NCBI GenBank assembly: GCA_903863255.1
Contig: CAIPBJ010000034.1
Span: forward strand, 61,087 to 125,086
Direction: 5' to 3'
Source: an uncultured Methylophilaceae bacterium
GTDB lineage: Bacteria; Pseudomonadota; Gammaproteobacteria; Burkholderiales; Methylophilaceae
DNA length: 64,000 nt
In this document: in pieces, positions 41,715 to 54,484 of the stretch
How positions within the stretch are numbered: position 1 is the stretch's first letter
Layout of the letters: each line of letters starts with the position of its first letter
The notes under the pieces: model-generated
What the model was told of the DNA's origin: nothing
Seen by the model: the letters and a program-made list of their open reading frames with translations, nothing else
Databases searched by the model: none
Position numbers and translations under genes: made by a program

Positions 41715-44300
41715 ATGCGATTTGACAAACTTACAACAAAATTTCAGCAGGCTATAAATGACGCTCAGAGCTTGGCAGTGGGCCGAGATAATCCTACCAT
41801 CGAGCCTCAGCACCTGCTTCTTGCCTTATTGAATCAGGACGATGGTGGAACGGCTTCCTTATTGGCGCGTGCAGGTGTTAATTTGGAACCCTTGAAGTCT
41901 GCGCTCAATCAATCTATTCAGAACCTACCTAAAGTCCAAAACAATTCTGGAGACGTTACGCTTTCAAGAGATCTAAATAATCTGCTTAACATTACTGATA
42001 AAAATGCGCAGAAATACGAAGATAGCTTTATTGCTAGTGAAATGTTTTTGCTTGCTCTAGCGGATGACAAAGGCGATACCGGAAGAATATTGAAGCAAGC
42101 AGGATTGAATATTAAGGCTCTAGAAGCATCGATTGTCGCAGTAAGAGGAGGAGAGAGCGTGAATAATCAGGAGTCAGAAAGTAATCGTGAAGCGCTTAAG
42201 AAATATACTCTGGATCTTACTGAGAGAGCCAGGATGGGTAAACTCGACCCAGTCATTGGACGCGATGATGAGATTAGGCGGGCGATACAAGTCTTACAGC
42301 GACGTACTAAAAACAACCCCGTTCTAATTGGTGAACCTGGGGTCGGTAAAACCGCGATTGTGGAAGGCTTGGCACAACGTATAGTGAATGGCGAAGTTCC
42401 TGAAACCCTAAAGAACAAGAAAGTGCTCTCATTAGACATGGCAGCATTATTGGCTGGAGCGAAGTATAGGGGAGATTTTGAGGAAAGACTAAAGTCAGTT
42501 CTAAAAGAATTGGCTCAGGATGAAGGTCAAACTATTGTTTTTATTGATGAAATTCACACAATGGTAGGAGCTGGCAAGGCTGAGGGCGCGATGGATGCTG
42601 GGAATATGCTCAAGCCAGCCTTGGCCAGGGGCGAGTTGCATTGTGTGGGCGCTACTACGCTTGATGAATACAGGAAGTATATTGAAAAGGACGCTGCGCT
42701 TGAGAGGAGATTTCAGAAAGTTCTGGTTGATGAGCCTAGTGTAGAAGCAACGATTGCGATTCTTCGTGGGCTTCAGGAGAAGTATGAGTTACATCATGGG
42801 GTCGAAATTACGGATCCAGCGATTGTGGCCGCCGCTGAATTGAGTCATAGGTATATTACGGATAGATTCTTACCGGATAAGGCCATCGATTTGATAGATG
42901 AGGCAGCTTCCCGAATTAAAATGGAAATTGATTCAAAGCCAGAGGTGCTTGATAAACTGGATCGCCGTCTAATCCAGCTCAAGATCGAAAGAGAGGCAGT
43001 AAGACGTGAAAAAGATGAGGCATCTAAGAAGCGATTTGAATTGATCGAGCAGGAAATCGATCGTTTGCAAAAGGAGTCTGCAGATCTTGAAGATGTGTGG
43101 AGAGCCGAAAAAGCGCAGGTTCAAGGTTCTGCCCATATCAAAGAAGCAATTGAAAAAATTAAACAACAAATGGAAGAGTCCACTAGAAAAGGTGATTGGC
43201 AGAAGGTTTCAGAGCTGCAATACGGCAAATTGCCGATTCTCGAAGCTCAATTAAAGAAGGTGGCCAATGAAGAATCAGTCGGTGGGACGACGCAGAATAA
43301 ACTTCTGCGCACTCAAGTAGGTGCGGAGGAAATAGCCGAAGTCGTCAGTCGTGCTACAGGGATTCCTGTTTCAAAAATGATGACCGGAGAACGTGAAAAA
43401 CTTTTGAGCATGGAAGCTAAGCTTCATGCAAGGGTGGTTGGACAAGACGAAGCCGTTCGTCTTGTGTCCGATGCGATCAGGCGTTCGCGTTCTGGACTAA
43501 GCGACCCCAATCGTCCTTACGGATCATTTTTATTTTTAGGGCCAACCGGAGTCGGTAAAACAGAGTTATGCAAAGCCTTGGCCGGGTTCTTGTTTGATAG
43601 CGAAGACCATTTGATTCGAATAGATATGAGTGAATTTATGGAAAAACATTCAGTCTCTAGAATGATAGGTGCTCCACCGGGTTACGTAGGCTATGAGGAA
43701 GGTGGCACGCTTACGGAGGCGGTGAGGCGCAAGCCATATAGTGTGATTCTCCTGGATGAAGTCGAAAAAGCCCATCCGGACGTATTCAATGTTTTGCTTC
43801 AGGTGCTTGATGACGGGAGGTTGACTGACGGACAGGGAAGGACCGTTGATTTTAAGAATACGGTCATTATTATGACATCTAATCTTGGAAGTCAGATGAT
43901 TCAGAGTATGTCTGATCAGGACTACCAAGTAGTCAAACTCGCTGTAATGGGCGAGGTGAAGACACATTTTAGGCCTGAGTTCGTCAATAGGATAGATGAG
44001 GTTGTCGTGTTCCATTCATTGGATGAAGCGCATGTAAAAGCAATTGCTAAGATTCAGATAGGTTTATTGGAAAATCGCTTGAAATCAATGGATATGCAAC
44101 TCATGGTTTCAGATAGCGCCATGTCTGAGATTGCGAATGCCGGGTTCGATCCTATCTACGGTGCCCGCCCACTTAAACGGGCGATACAGAGTGAGATCGA
44201 GAATCCTCTGGCTAAGGAGATTCTTGCAGGTAAATTTTTGCCTAAGGATACGATAAACCTGGATTTCAAAGGTGGAAGAATGGTTTTCACAAAGGACTAG
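41715..44300 (+). CDS. clpB: ClpB disaggregase
   Basis: Hexameric AAA+ chaperone that rescues aggregated proteins with DnaK. From ATG 41715 (AAAGGA upstream) it has 861 residues. It shows an N domain, a first AAA+ ([14 protein letters not shown]), the middle coiled-coil domain (about 400-525) and a second AAA+ ([14 protein letters not shown]). The middle domain and the lack of a ClpP-binding IGF/IGL loop separate it from ClpA. A heat-shock type promoter stands upstream. A longer in-frame start at 41694 is not conserved. Confidence 0.98.
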   Translation: MRFDKLTTKFQQAINDAQSLAVGRDNPTIEPQHLLLALLNQDDGGTASLLARAGVNLEPLKSALNQSIQNLPKVQNNSGDVTLSRDLNNLLNITDKNAQKYEDSFIASEMFLLALADDKGDTGRILKQAGLNIKALEASIVAVRGGESVNNQESESNREALKKYTLDLTERARMGKLDPVIGRDDEIRRAIQVLQRRTKNNPVLIGEPGVGKTAIVEGLAQRIVNGEVPETLKNKKVLSLDMAALLAGAKYRGDFEERLKSVLKELAQDEGQTIVFIDEIHTMVGAGKAEGAMDAGNMLKPALARGELHCVGATTLDEYRKYIEKDAALERRFQKVLVDEPSVEATIAILRGLQEKYELHHGVEITDPAIVAAAELSHRYITDRFLPDKAIDLIDEAASRIKMEIDSKPEVLDKLDRRLIQLKIEREAVRREKDEASKKRFELIEQEIDRLQKESADLEDVWRAEKAQVQGSAHIKEAIEKIKQQMEESTRKGDWQKVSELQYGKLPILEAQLKKVANEESVGGTTQNKLLRTQVGAEEIAEVVSRATGIPVSKMMTGEREKLLSMEAKLHARVVGQDEAVRLVSDAIRRSRSGLSDPNRPYGSFLFLGPTGVGKTELCKALAGFLFDSEDHLIRIDMSEFMEKHSVSRMIGAPPGYVGYEEGGTLTEAVRRKPYSVILLDEVEKAHPDVFNVLLQVLDDGRLTDGQGRTVDFKNTVIIMTSNLGSQMIQSMSDQDYQVVKLAVMGEVKTHFRPEFVNRIDEVVVFHSLDEAHVKAIAKIQIGLLENRLKSMDMQLMVSDSAMSEIANAGFDPIYGARPLKRAIQSEIENPLAKEILAGKFLPKDTINLDFKGGRMVFTKD

Positions 44301-44627
44301 TTTTGATCAAGTTGGAATGCTCAAGGACTAGGCATTTAGATTGAGAAAATCAATTTCCGATTGGAGGGCTCGTTATTGATAAGTTTTTTGAGGTAGAGAG
44401 TTAACTTAAGTTGCCCTGTCTTTCAATCGGGAGTTCTCGAAACCTGGCTTTGCTGTTTTTTTTAAACGACCCATTTGGGAAATGCTTTTTCTAGCGGTAG
44501 GTTCAAGTGGTAATATTGGTGACATCAACCTTTCATCCATGGTGGCTGAACGATTATCAAACTCGTTCATGCCCCGATGCAGGGGGAGCATGCAAATACA
44601 ACAACTCACTGATCGGGTTCAAAAAGG
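44301..44627. other. 327-bp spacer between clpB and the YjbQ gene
   Basis: No terminator, RNA or recognised gene on the plus strand. On the minus strand a frame of 67 codons (44406-44609) is open, with composition not obviously random, but no ribosome site and no recognised family. I list it below as a doubtful gene. Confidence 0.45.
44406..44609 (-). CDS. Doubtful small basic protein
   Basis: 67 codons from ATG 44609, or 44 from ATG 44540. The C-terminal half is rich in Lys, Arg and Pro (for example PLEPTARKSISQMGRLKK), with no hydrophobic segment. No ribosome binding site is evident at either start. It is divergent from the YjbQ gene and convergent with clpB. It may be a real small gene, a remnant or chance. 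Confidence 0.22.
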   Translation of the reverse strand: MSCCICMLPLHRGMNEFDNRSATMDERLMSPILPLEPTARKSISQMGRLKKTAKPGFENSRLKDRAT

Positions 44628-45047
44628 ATGCGTCAATTAACAAAGCAAGTTTCGGTAAACACCCAGGGTCGTCGTCTATACGACATTACAGCTGAAGTGC
44701 TAGCTTGGTGCAAATCCGCAGGTCTCAAGACAGGACTGCTTACAATTTATATTCAACATACTTCAGCTAGTTTGCTCATCAATGAAAATTACGACCCGGA
44801 CGTTTTAGTTGATATGGAAAGCTTTTTTTCCAGGCTTGTTCCGGATGGTGACCCAGCCTTTATACATACGGCTGAAGGCCCTGACGACATGCCAGCGCAT
44901 ATCAGAAGTGCATTAACTCAAACCAGCCTTTCAGTCCCACTGCTGGATGGCAATCTCGCGATCGGAACATGGCAGGGTATTTTCTTATACGAGCATCGAA
45001 TGTCATCCCATTTACGTAGGATTACATTGCATCTCATTGGTGAATAA
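44628..45047 (+). CDS. YjbQ-family (UPF0047) protein
   Basis: 139-residue single-domain protein of the YjbQ family. Conserved blocks are TIYIQHTSASLLINENYDPDV, the HTAEGPDDMPAHIRSAL histidine block and GTWQGIFLYEHR. E. coli YjbQ has been reported to have weak thiamine-phosphate-synthase activity; the physiological role is unsettled. The ATG follows AAAAAGG very closely. The GST gene begins 17 bp after its stop. Confidence 0.9.
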   Translation: MRQLTKQVSVNTQGRRLYDITAEVLAWCKSAGLKTGLLTIYIQHTSASLLINENYDPDVLVDMESFFSRLVPDGDPAFIHTAEGPDDMPAHIRSALTQTSLSVPLLDGNLAIGTWQGIFLYEHRMSSHLRRITLHLIGE

Positions 45048-45064
45048 GGTCTAACGGAGCTTTC

Positions 45065-45688
45065 TTGATCATTCCGATTCTTTATTCCTACAGGCGTTGT
45101 CCCTACGCAATCCGTGCTCGCATGGCGCTTCGTTATTCTCAAATAGACGTCGAGATCAGGGAGATTTCACTTAGGAATAAGCCAAGCCACATGGTTGAGG
45201 TCTCGCCAAAGGGAACGGTCCCCGTGCTGGTCTTGACCGACGGTAAGGTGATAGAACAAAGTCTTGATATCATCGACTGGGCATTTTCTCAATCGGATCC
45301 ATCAGACTTGCGATTAACTTGCTGCCCTGATAAGAGAAAAAAGGCAGATGACCTGATAACAGAGAATGATGGCTACTTTAAATCGGCATTAGACCGATAT
45401 AAATACGCCGATCGGTTCCCAGAGATGTCTAAGGAGACATACAGAGATCAAGGCGTGCATTATCTTGAGAGGCTGGAATCCGAATTATCTAGATCGAGTT
45501 TTCTTTGTGGTAATCAACTTTCGGTAGCCGATATTGCTATTTTTCCATTTGTCCGGCAATTTGCAGCCGTGGACGAGACCTGGTTCAATAATTCGAACTA
45601 CTTGAATCTAAGGACATGGCTAGACTTCCACTTAAGATCGGAACTGTTTCTGCAAATCATGCAAAAAAATCCGACCTACATGGGTTAA
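45065..45688 (+). CDS. Glutathione S-transferase family protein
   Basis: 207-residue cytoplasmic protein. The N-terminal thioredoxin-like domain (about 1-80) starts with YSYRRCPYAIRARMAL, a CPY-type active site rather than the serine of many GSTs, followed by the cis-proline KGTVPVLVL. The C-terminal helical domain (about 90-200) carries the N-capping SVADIAIFPFVRQ motif. The start is TTG with CGGAG upstream. The substrate is unknown; glutaredoxin-like thiol exchange is possible. Confidence 0.88.
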   Translation: MIIPILYSYRRCPYAIRARMALRYSQIDVEIREISLRNKPSHMVEVSPKGTVPVLVLTDGKVIEQSLDIIDWAFSQSDPSDLRLTCCPDKRKKADDLITENDGYFKSALDRYKYADRFPEMSKETYRDQGVHYLERLESELSRSSFLCGNQLSVADIAIFPFVRQFAAVDETWFNNSNYLNLRTWLDFHLRSELFLQIMQKNPTYMG

Positions 45689-45713
45689 AAAAGGTTTCTA
45701 GCTAGACTCACAA

Positions 45714-45756
45714 TTGACGTTCACCTCGCCATTTTGTATGACGAAGTAAACGTCAA
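45714..45756. repeat. Inverted repeat between convergent gst and clpA genes
   Basis: TTGACGTT (45714-45721) and AACGTCAA (45749-45756) are perfectly complementary, with a 27-nt centre. The loop is long and there is no T-run, so it is only a weak terminator candidate. Confidence 0.35.
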
Positions 45757-45760
45757 GAAT

Positions 45761-48046
45761 CTATCCAACCAGGTCTTTTTCAAGCTTGGCAGACTTCTCA
45801 TCCTTAATTACGTCAAATTTTAGGACAATCTCGTCCTTGTCATTAATATCCACGAATACATTTCCACCGTTGGCTAATCGGCCGAACAAAAGCTCATCAG
45901 CCAGAGCGCGACGAATGGTATCTTGTATCAGGCGAGCCATCGGGCGTGCACCCATCAATGGGTCAAATCCTTTTTTACCAAGATAGGACTTAAGGGCATC
46001 ACTGAATACAGCCTCAACTTTCTTCTCATGCAGCTGATCCTCAAGTTGCATAAGGAATTTATCAACAACCCTAACAATTATCTCTTCTGATAATGGGGCA
46101 AATGATACGATTGCATCTAAACGATTACGGAATTCTGGAGTAAACATACGCTTAATCGCTTCTATATCATCGCCTTTATTAGCCCCAAGAGTGAAGCCTA
46201 TGCTGTTTTTAGACAACGTCTCAGCACCTGCATTAGAAGTCATAATGATGGTGACATTTCTAAAATCTGCTTTTCTACCGTTGTTATCGGTCAGCGTGCC
46301 ATGATCCATAACCTGAAGCAGAATGTTAAATATATCAGGATGAGCCTTTTCAATTTCATCGAGCAACAAAACACAATAGGGATGTTTATTGATTGCTTCG
46401 GTCATCAGTCCGCCCTGCTCAAACCCAACGTAACCTGGAGGCGCGCCTATCAGTCGCGAGACTGCATGACGTTCCATATACTCGGACATGTCAAAACGAA
46501 TCAATTCTATCCCGAGAATGTAGGCTAATTGGCGTGCCACTTCGGTTTTTCCAACACCTGTAGGCCCTGAGAAGAGGAAGGAGCCGATAGGCTTGTCTTG
46601 GCTGCCTAGACCGCTTCTAGCCATCTTAATCGCGGCGGACAGTGCCTCAATAGCCTTATCCTGTCCAAATACGGTAGATTTTAAATCCCGATCAAGCGTT
46701 TTTAATGCACTTCGATCATCACTGGAGATATTTTTTGGAGGAATCCTAGCGATCTTGGCAATGATATCTTCGATTTCCTTGTCGCCGATGATCTTCTTTT
46801 GTTTGGATTTAGGCAAGACACGTTGGGCTGCTCCGGCCTCATCAATCACGTCAATGGCCTTGTCAGGCAGATGACGGTCATTGATGTATTTTGCAGAAAG
46901 CTCAGCGGCAGTACTTAACGCGGAAGCGGTATACTTTACGCTGTGGTGCTTCTCGAAACGCGATTTAAGACCTTTGAGGATTTCAACGGTTTCGGCAACA
47001 CTAGGCTCTTCAACATCGACTTTCTGGAAGCGACGAGATAAAGCATGATCCTTCTCGAATATGCCTCGATATTCCTGATAGGTCGTTGCTCCGATACATT
47101 TTAACGATCCGTTTGAAAGCGCTGGTTTAAGCAGATTTGATGCATCAAGGGTACCACCGCTTGCAGCGCCAGCTCCTATTAGAGTATGAATCTCATCAAT
47201 AAAAAGTACAGCGTTAGGCTGTTCTTCCAGTTTCTTAATTACAGCTTTAAGACGTTGCTCAAAATCACCGCGGTACTTGGTTCCCGCAAGTAGTGAGCCC
47301 ATGTCGAGAGAATAGATTACAGCTTTAGACAACACCTCTGGAACATTATGCTCGACTATTCTGCGGGCCAAACCTTCAGCAATCGCTGTCTTACCCACAC
47401 CCGCTTCACCGACAAGGAGAGGATTGTTTTTACGACGGCGGCAAAGTGTCTGAATGACACGCTCCAGTTCACGGTCACGCCCTATCAATGGGTCAATCTT
47501 TCCAGCAAGTACCATTTGGTTAAGATTCTGAGTAAAGTTTTCCAAAGCACCGGCCGGTGGCGCTTCAACCTCAGCTTCCTGTTCGGATTCTGTTCGTTTG
47601 GAACCATTTTCTGAAACCTTTGCGACACCGTGTGAAATGAAATTAACCACATCAAGTCGCGTAATACCCTGTTGATGCAAGAAAAAGACAGCATGTGAAT
47701 CCTTCTCACCGTATATGGCTACTAATACGTTGGCTCCGGTGACTTCTTTCTTTCCTGATGATTGAACGTGAAGAATTGCGCGCTGAATAACACGTTGAAA
47801 CCCTAACGTGGGTTGCGTATCAACCTCTTCTATGCCATCTACGGTTGGTGTATGGTCTTCTATGTAACCAACAAGTTCGGATCTAAGATTGTCCAAGTTA
47901 GCCCCACAGGATCTGAGAACGTCCGCAGCAGTAGGGTTGTCAATCATCGCGAGCAAGAGATGTTCCACGGTAATTAGCTCATGACGCTTCTGACGTGCGT
48001 CCATAAAGGCCATATGTAAAGATACTTCGAGTTCTTGAGCTATCAT
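45761..48046 (-). CDS. clpA: ATP-dependent protease ATP-binding subunit ClpA
   Basis: Unfoldase partner of ClpP. The 761-residue protein has the N domain (about 1-145), a first AAA+ ([14 protein letters not shown]) and a second AAA+ ([14 protein letters not shown]) without the ClpB middle domain. A ClpP-docking IGF tripeptide appears in KNSIGFTLG. It starts 137 bp after clpS on the same strand, the normal order clpS-clpA. ClpP itself is not in the window. Confidence 0.98.
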   Translation of the reverse strand: MIAQELEVSLHMAFMDARQKRHELITVEHLLLAMIDNPTAADVLRSCGANLDNLRSELVGYIEDHTPTVDGIEEVDTQPTLGFQRVIQRAILHVQSSGKKEVTGANVLVAIYGEKDSHAVFFLHQQGITRLDVVNFISHGVAKVSENGSKRTESEQEAEVEAPPAGALENFTQNLNQMVLAGKIDPLIGRDRELERVIQTLCRRRKNNPLLVGEAGVGKTAIAEGLARRIVEHNVPEVLSKAVIYSLDMGSLLAGTKYRGDFEQRLKAVIKKLEEQPNAVLFIDEIHTLIGAGAASGGTLDASNLLKPALSNGSLKCIGATTYQEYRGIFEKDHALSRRFQKVDVEEPSVAETVEILKGLKSRFEKHHSVKYTASALSTAAELSAKYINDRHLPDKAIDVIDEAGAAQRVLPKSKQKKIIGDKEIEDIIAKIARIPPKNISSDDRSALKTLDRDLKSTVFGQDKAIEALSAAIKMARSGLGSQDKPIGSFLFSGPTGVGKTEVARQLAYILGIELIRFDMSEYMERHAVSRLIGAPPGYVGFEQGGLMTEAINKHPYCVLLLDEIEKAHPDIFNILLQVMDHGTLTDNNGRKADFRNVTIIMTSNAGAETLSKNSIGFTLGANKGDDIEAIKRMFTPEFRNRLDAIVSFAPLSEEIIVRVVDKFLMQLEDQLHEKKVEAVFSDALKSYLGKKGFDPLMGARPMARLIQDTIRRALADELLFGRLANGGNVFVDINDKDEIVLKFDVIKDEKSAKLEKDLVG

Positions 48047-48183
48047 TTTTGTGCACCTTAATAAATTAATCTTGCAGGCGATTTTTTGTGTCGCATTATT
48101 ACCGAATAGTAAACTTTCTAGTCAATACCTGGTATTTGCATATTAAAAACTATTTAACAGGTACCTTCCCTATTTATAACCTA

Positions 48184-48495
48184 CTATGCTTCTTCCATTG
48201 CACACTGTAACGGATGTTGGAACTCACGAGCATAACTTAATACTTGATTCACTTTAGTTTCTGCAATTTCATGAGGGTATATTCCACATACACTGCTACC
48301 CTTTGTATGTACTTGGAGCATAATTTCCGTCGCTTGTTCACGATTTTTATTAAAAAATCGTTGCAGAACCTCAACAACAAACTCCATAGGAGTGTAATCG
48401 TCATTAAATAGTAGAACTTTATACATTGACGGTGGTTTAGCTTTTGCCGTCCTTGTTTTCTCTACCGTATTTTCTTGATGCTTAATCCCTGCCAT
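48184..48495 (-). CDS. clpS: ClpS adaptor
   Basis: 103-residue adaptor that hands N-degron substrates to ClpA. The core motif [19 protein letters not shown] and [19 protein letters not shown] are diagnostic. The ATG at 48495 has AGGG at good spacing; an upstream in-frame start at 48540 adds a non-conserved extension. The clpA gene follows. Confidence 0.96.
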   Translation of the reverse strand: MAGIKHQENTVEKTRTAKAKPPSMYKVLLFNDDYTPMEFVVEVLQRFFNKNREQATEIMLQVHTKGSSVCGIYPHEIAETKVNQVLSYAREFQHPLQCAMEEA

Positions 48496-48560
48496 AGTTA
48501 ACCCTATTTTGAGCCTAATCCAGAAAATTTCAAGTCCCAAATTGAAAGAGAGTTTTGCTT

Positions 48561-49835
48561 TTATTTATCAGGTAACGGCAGAATGCGTACACTCTTTACG
48601 ATTTTGTCTTGAGTTTGTACTATTTCGATCGCGCAATTGCTAATTTTGAAACTGGTCCCAGGTTCTGGAATGTCTTCAAAATGCTCTAAAATCAACCCAT
48701 TAAGCGTACGTGGCCCATCAAGTGGGAGTTTGATTTTGATTTTTTTATTTAAATCCCTTAATGAAATACTTCCATCGACCAACCAGTGGCCATCTTCTTC
48801 CTGATAAAAATTATTTGCCCGCATTGGTGATTGAGTCGTGAAGTCACCAATTATCTCTTCAAGGATGTCTTCCAGAGTGATGAGCCCTTTTAACTCCCCA
48901 TACTCATCAACGATGAGTGCGATGCGTTGCTGCTTTTCCTGAAACTGTTGGATTTGGGTAAATAAAGGTGTGCCGGAAGGAATGAAATAAGGCTCGGTCA
49001 TGATTTCCTGTAAACCATCTATCGAGAGTTCCCCATTTCTCAACTGATTGATAACCTTTCTTATATGGATCATCCCAATAATTTCTTCATTTTGTCCTTT
49101 GCATACCGGAAGCCGTGTGTGGTGACTTGACGAAATCTGCTTAATGATCTCTTCCAGTGACTGGTCGATACTAATCGATTCAATGTGTGTGTGCGCTGTC
49201 ATGACATCATCTACGATGATTTTTTCCAGATCAAAAAGATTCAATAGTATGGATCTGTTCTTTTTTGGAATGTAGCTTCCAGCTTCTAGAACGATGCTTC
49301 TGAGTTCATCCGTAGAGATGGCGTGGGAGGTGTCAGCAAAATTCACTTTAATGCAAAATATCTTTAAAAGTCCCTTAACAAACAGATTCGTGAACCAAAT
49401 TGCCGGATAGAGAATCTTCGTTAGAGGATAAAGAATGTAACTGTAAAAGAATGCCAGTTTTTCTGCATGGGCTGCAGCTATTACTTTTGGGGTTATCTCT
49501 CCAAAGATCAGAATGACGAAAGTGACGATTACTGTTCCGATGATTAGCCCTGTGGCGCCGCTGTCGCCAAGCAGCTTAATGCTCAAGTCATCACTAATCG
49601 TTGCAAACGCTACCGCAGCGAACGTATTACCTAAAAGAATTGCTCCAAGCAAATGATCCGTCTTTTTTAGTAAAGCCTGTGCCAATCTGGCACCGTGGTG
49701 ACCATCAGAAGCAAGATGCCTCAATCGATAACGATTGAGTGACATTAGGCTTGTTTCAGCGCTGGAAAAGAATGCGGAAAGTAAAAGCAGTAATCCTAAG
49801 ATACAGAATTGGATATATAAGGGAATGTCGTCCAA
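48561..49835 (-). CDS. CNNM/CorC-HlyC family membrane protein with CBS domains
   Basis: 424-residue inner-membrane protein. It has an N-terminal DUF21/CNNM membrane domain (about 1-185, four hydrophobic segments, including the conserved [15 protein letters not shown] and [10 protein letters not shown]). Two CBS domains follow (about 200-330), then a CorC_HlyC domain (about 340-420). The family is linked to Mg2+/Co2+ transport or tolerance. The start is TTG at 49835 with no visible ribosome site; the next Met would cut the first membrane segment. It is YfjD/UPF0053-like. Confidence 0.92.
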   Translation of the reverse strand: MDDIPLYIQFCILGLLLLLSAFFSSAETSLMSLNRYRLRHLASDGHHGARLAQALLKKTDHLLGAILLGNTFAAVAFATISDDLSIKLLGDSGATGLIIGTVIVTFVILIFGEITPKVIAAAHAEKLAFFYSYILYPLTKILYPAIWFTNLFVKGLLKIFCIKVNFADTSHAISTDELRSIVLEAGSYIPKKNRSILLNLFDLEKIIVDDVMTAHTHIESISIDQSLEEIIKQISSSHHTRLPVCKGQNEEIIGMIHIRKVINQLRNGELSIDGLQEIMTEPYFIPSGTPLFTQIQQFQEKQQRIALIVDEYGELKGLITLEDILEEIIGDFTTQSPMRANNFYQEEDGHWLVDGSISLRDLNKKIKIKLPLDGPRTLNGLILEHFEDIPEPGTSFKISNCAIEIVQTQDKIVKSVRILPLPDK

Positions 49836-49902
49836 GTTTTATTAAACTATCTAATGGGATAGTTTAAGTTTCTATGTAATGACGTTAACTTGTCAAGGTG
49901 TT

Positions 49903-50838
49903 TCAGGGGGTTGTCACGTCAAGTTGTTTCTTTTCGGCACCCGTAATCAGATTTGCTCTTGATACTCCAAGGAACAATGCGATTGGACACGCAACCAACA
50001 CAGAAGAATAGATCCCAAATAAAATGCCAATGGTTAAAGCAAGCGCAAAATTATGTAACGTCTCGCCTCCGAAAAGCAGCATGGAGAGTACCATCAACTG
50101 GGTGCAGAAGTGAGTGATCACAGTGCGAGACATTGTTCGGGTAATTGCATTGTCGATAATAGTGACCACAGTGGCTTTACGCATCTTTCGGAAATTTTCA
50201 CGAACTCGGTCAAAAACAACCACAGATTCATTAACCGAGTAACCAAGGACAGCAAGAACTGCAGCTAATACAGTAAGATTGAACTCCCATTGGAAAAAGG
50301 CAAAGAATCCCAGAATGATTACCACGTCATGCATATTTGCCAGAATCGCTGCCACTGCAAAACGCCACTCGAATCTGACAGCAAGATAGGACATGATTCC
50401 GATTGAGACAAGCAATAAAGCCAACGCACCATTATCGTAGAGTTCCTGACCGACTTGTGCACCTACGGTCTCTACCCGACGCATCTCAACATTCTGGTCA
50501 GCCATTCTAAGAGCTTGAAGTACTTGCTCCGAAAGTTGCGCAGAAGTGACGCCTTTTTTCAGCGGTAGTCTTATTAAAACATCGTGACTTGATCCAAAAT
50601 TCTGAACGGTGGCTTCATTGAGTCCAATACTATCAACTGCTACCCTTATTCTGTTGAGGTCAGCTGACTGAGGGTAGCTAACCTCAACGACTGTTCCGCC
50701 AGTGAAGTCAACACCAAGATTCAATCCTTTTGTGGCCAGAAAGAAAATGGCCAGTAAGAAAGTGATTAATGAAATGGCAGTCGTTAATCTGCCATAGCTC
50801 ATAAATGGGATGTCTTTTTTAATCTTAAATATTTCCAT
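49903..50838 (-). CDS. secF: Protein translocase subunit SecF
   Basis: Works with SecD and YajC to use the proton gradient for late export steps. The 311-residue protein has six hydrophobic segments, the GVDFTGGTVVEV motif in the first periplasmic region and GYSVNESVVVFDRVREN in the membrane core. It follows secD by 55 bp. Confidence 0.97.
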   Translation of the reverse strand: MEIFKIKKDIPFMSYGRLTTAISLITFLLAIFFLATKGLNLGVDFTGGTVVEVSYPQSADLNRIRVAVDSIGLNEATVQNFGSSHDVLIRLPLKKGVTSAQLSEQVLQALRMADQNVEMRRVETVGAQVGQELYDNGALALLLVSIGIMSYLAVRFEWRFAVAAILANMHDVVIILGFFAFFQWEFNLTVLAAVLAVLGYSVNESVVVFDRVRENFRKMRKATVVTIIDNAITRTMSRTVITHFCTQLMVLSMLLFGGETLHNFALALTIGILFGIYSSVLVACPIALFLGVSRANLITGAEKKQLDVTTP

Positions 50839-50893
50839 GGTGTTTACTCTTTAAACTGACACGTAATCAAATTGGTATGTTCGAATCTATTTG

Positions 50894-52723
50894 TTAGCCT
50901 ATTGCTAGTTTATTCACTTTTCTGCGGTAGCCATATACGAAGTTCACTAAAGCACGCGATACGACGATGGCACTAAACATGGAAGTGAGTATCCCCAACA
51001 CATGAACAACGGCAAAGCCTTTAACTGGACCGGAACCAAACATAAACAACGCTAACCCCGCTATCATTGTGGTTACGTTAGAATCAAGGATGGTGTCGAA
51101 TGCTCGATCGTAACCGGCGTGAATCGAGGCTTGAGGTGAATTTCCGTTACGAAGTTCTTCTCTGATACGCTCATTGATTAGAACGTTAGCATCAATCGCC
51201 ATACCCAGTGTCAACGCTATCGCAGCCAGACCAGGAAGGGTCAGCGTAGCTTGAAGCATTGAGAGCAGAGCTAACAAGAGCAAAAGGTTTATTCCCAGGG
51301 CGGCTACAGAGATGCTTCCAAACAGTAAATAATAGATCACCATGAAAATGGAAATGGCAGCAAACCCCCAAAGGGTCGAATGCCAGCCTCGCTTAATGTT
51401 TTCCTCACCCATGCTTGGACCAACGGTACGCTCTTCAACAATATCCATTGGCGCGGCTAGAGCACCGGCTCTTAACAATAGCGAAATGTCAGTGGCCTCC
51501 TGCGCATTTGCCATGCCTGAGATTTGGACGCGACCTCCACCTATTTCTTCGTGAATGACTGGAGCAGTTATGACTTCAGCTTGGCCTTTTTCTATCAAAA
51601 GGATGGCCATTCTTTTGCCGACATTGTCATGCGTCACTTGTTTGAAAATTCTCGCGCCGCGCGCATCTAAAGTCACGTGAACCACAGAACGGCCACTTTG
51701 TTGATCAAGTCCTGGACCCGCATCAGTGATGTAGTCACCCGTCAGTACCACACTTTTCTTCACTAAGATTGGCTGCCCACTTCTGTCAACATAGAATTCA
51801 TCCCCAAATGGAATCTGGCCCTTTTGAGCATTCAACAAGGTAGTAGGGTCGCTTTTATCCTCATCGACCATCCTGACTTCGAGTGTCGCGGTCCTACCAA
51901 GAATTTCCTTTGCTTTTGCAGTATCTTGTACCCCTGGGAGTTGCACTACAATTCGGTCTTCTCCTTGTTGCTGGATGATTGGTTCAGCCACCCCAAGTTC
52001 ATTTATACGATTGTGAAGGGTCTGGATGTTTTGCTTTAGAGCAAAGTCTTGGATATGTTTTTGGGCTTGCAGGCTTAACGTCGCATTCAGCAATTTGTCA
52101 GCGCCGCTGTCAGATTCTTTAATGACCAGGTCCTGAAATTCATTAGCGAATATTTTCTCTGCTTTAGTTCGCTCGTCGGAATTGGTAAATCGAACTTGTA
52201 TTGATTGACCCTCACGAGATACGCCGGAATAAGATACGCGCTCTTTTCTGAGCGATGTCCTAAAGTCACCAACATACCTTTCGGCTGCCTTGTCTAATGC
52301 TGCCTTCATATCTACTTGAAGGAGAAAATGCACGCCGCCTCTTAAATCTAGACCAAGGTACATCGGTCTAGCGCCAATATGAATTAGCCAATTTGGGGTA
52401 CGAGAGAGCAAGTTCAGGGCAACAACGTAATCCTTACCCAGCTTATTCTTAATCGCATCTTTTGCCTTTATTTGGTTATCAGTGTTTGCAAATCTGAATT
52501 TAATGCCATTTGGATCGGTTATTTGTCCTTCGTAAGGGATGTTCTCCTGCTTCAGAATCTCTTCGATCTGATTAAGAAGTTCAGGGTCTATTTTCGCATT
52601 GCCCTTTGCAGAAGTGATTTGAACTGCCGGGGAATCGCCAAAAATATTAGGGACGGAATAAGTGATTCCGATCACTAGTATTATAAGGACCAGAATATTT
52701 TTCCAAAGAGGGTAACGATTCAT
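50894..52723 (-). CDS. secD: Protein translocase subunit SecD
   Basis: 609-residue inner-membrane protein with one N-terminal membrane segment, a large periplasmic domain (P1) and five C-terminal segments. Signature motifs are LGLDLRGGVHFLLQVD and LGMAIDANVLINERIREELR. It lies between yajC and secF as usual. Confidence 0.98.
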   Translation of the reverse strand: MNRYPLWKNILVLIILVIGITYSVPNIFGDSPAVQITSAKGNAKIDPELLNQIEEILKQENIPYEGQITDPNGIKFRFANTDNQIKAKDAIKNKLGKDYVVALNLLSRTPNWLIHIGARPMYLGLDLRGGVHFLLQVDMKAALDKAAERYVGDFRTSLRKERVSYSGVSREGQSIQVRFTNSDERTKAEKIFANEFQDLVIKESDSGADKLLNATLSLQAQKHIQDFALKQNIQTLHNRINELGVAEPIIQQQGEDRIVVQLPGVQDTAKAKEILGRTATLEVRMVDEDKSDPTTLLNAQKGQIPFGDEFYVDRSGQPILVKKSVVLTGDYITDAGPGLDQQSGRSVVHVTLDARGARIFKQVTHDNVGKRMAILLIEKGQAEVITAPVIHEEIGGGRVQISGMANAQEATDISLLLRAGALAAPMDIVEERTVGPSMGEENIKRGWHSTLWGFAAISIFMVIYYLLFGSISVAALGINLLLLLALLSMLQATLTLPGLAAIALTLGMAIDANVLINERIREELRNGNSPQASIHAGYDRAFDTILDSNVTTMIAGLALFMFGSGPVKGFAVVHVLGILTSMFSAIVVSRALVNFVYGYRRKVNKLAIG

Positions 52724-52802
52724 AATGCAACTCGCATATCATTTAGCTAAACTACTTAGAAATAGGTTGAGCTGTTTAAGTTTTAGATTAAAGAGTGTGT
52801 AG

Positions 52803-53120
52803 TTAAAGTGTTTTAATTGTGCCTTTTGGCAGCAGCGTCTGAATTGATTGCTTCTGAACATTGATAATAATGTCCGTGGCAATTTCTAAGCCGATATAAT
52901 CATCACCAACCTTGGTAATTCTTCCGACAATGCCGCTGTTAGTTGTTACCTCATCACCTTTCTGTAAGGCTGCAATCATGTTCTTCTGGTCTTTCGCCTG
53001 CTTCATTTGTGGGCGAATGAGCATAAAATAGAATAGTACGAAAATAACGAGCATGGGAATCAGGCTGGTGAAGTCCTGTCCTGACGGACCAGATGCTGCG
53101 AAGGCGGAGCTAATAAACAT
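52803..53120 (-). CDS. yajC: Sec translocase accessory protein YajC
   Basis: 105-residue protein with one membrane segment followed by MLIRPQMKQAKDQKNMI and the GDEVTTNSGIVGRI stretch, both typical. It lies between tgt and secD in the standard tgt-yajC-secD-secF order. Confidence 0.97.
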   Translation of the reverse strand: MFISSAFAASGPSGQDFTSLIPMLVIFVLFYFMLIRPQMKQAKDQKNMIAALQKGDEVTTNSGIVGRITKVGDDYIGLEIATDIIINVQKQSIQTLLPKGTIKTL

Positions 53121-53264
53121 AATTACCTTTCAATGCTTAACATGACTGAATAAATTGCGTTGGATTTTAGCATAGTGTGCTAATTCATGTACCTAATTTA
53201 TCCAAACAGAGAATAAACCTTTTGAATCGTTGGGTGATGCAAGCCTTCTGAGAATAGCCAATGC

Positions 53265-54407
<1,143 letters not shown>

Positions 54408-54484
54408 TTATCATATTGATGTCAGTTCAGCTTGTAACTGTTTTTATTGATAAGAGCATCCCAATCAAGCGGTTTTTTAAGTGT

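Noticed and set aside
45714..45756. Terminator between gst and clpA
   Set aside because: Perfect 8-bp arms but a 27-nt loop and no T-run; kept only as an inverted repeat.
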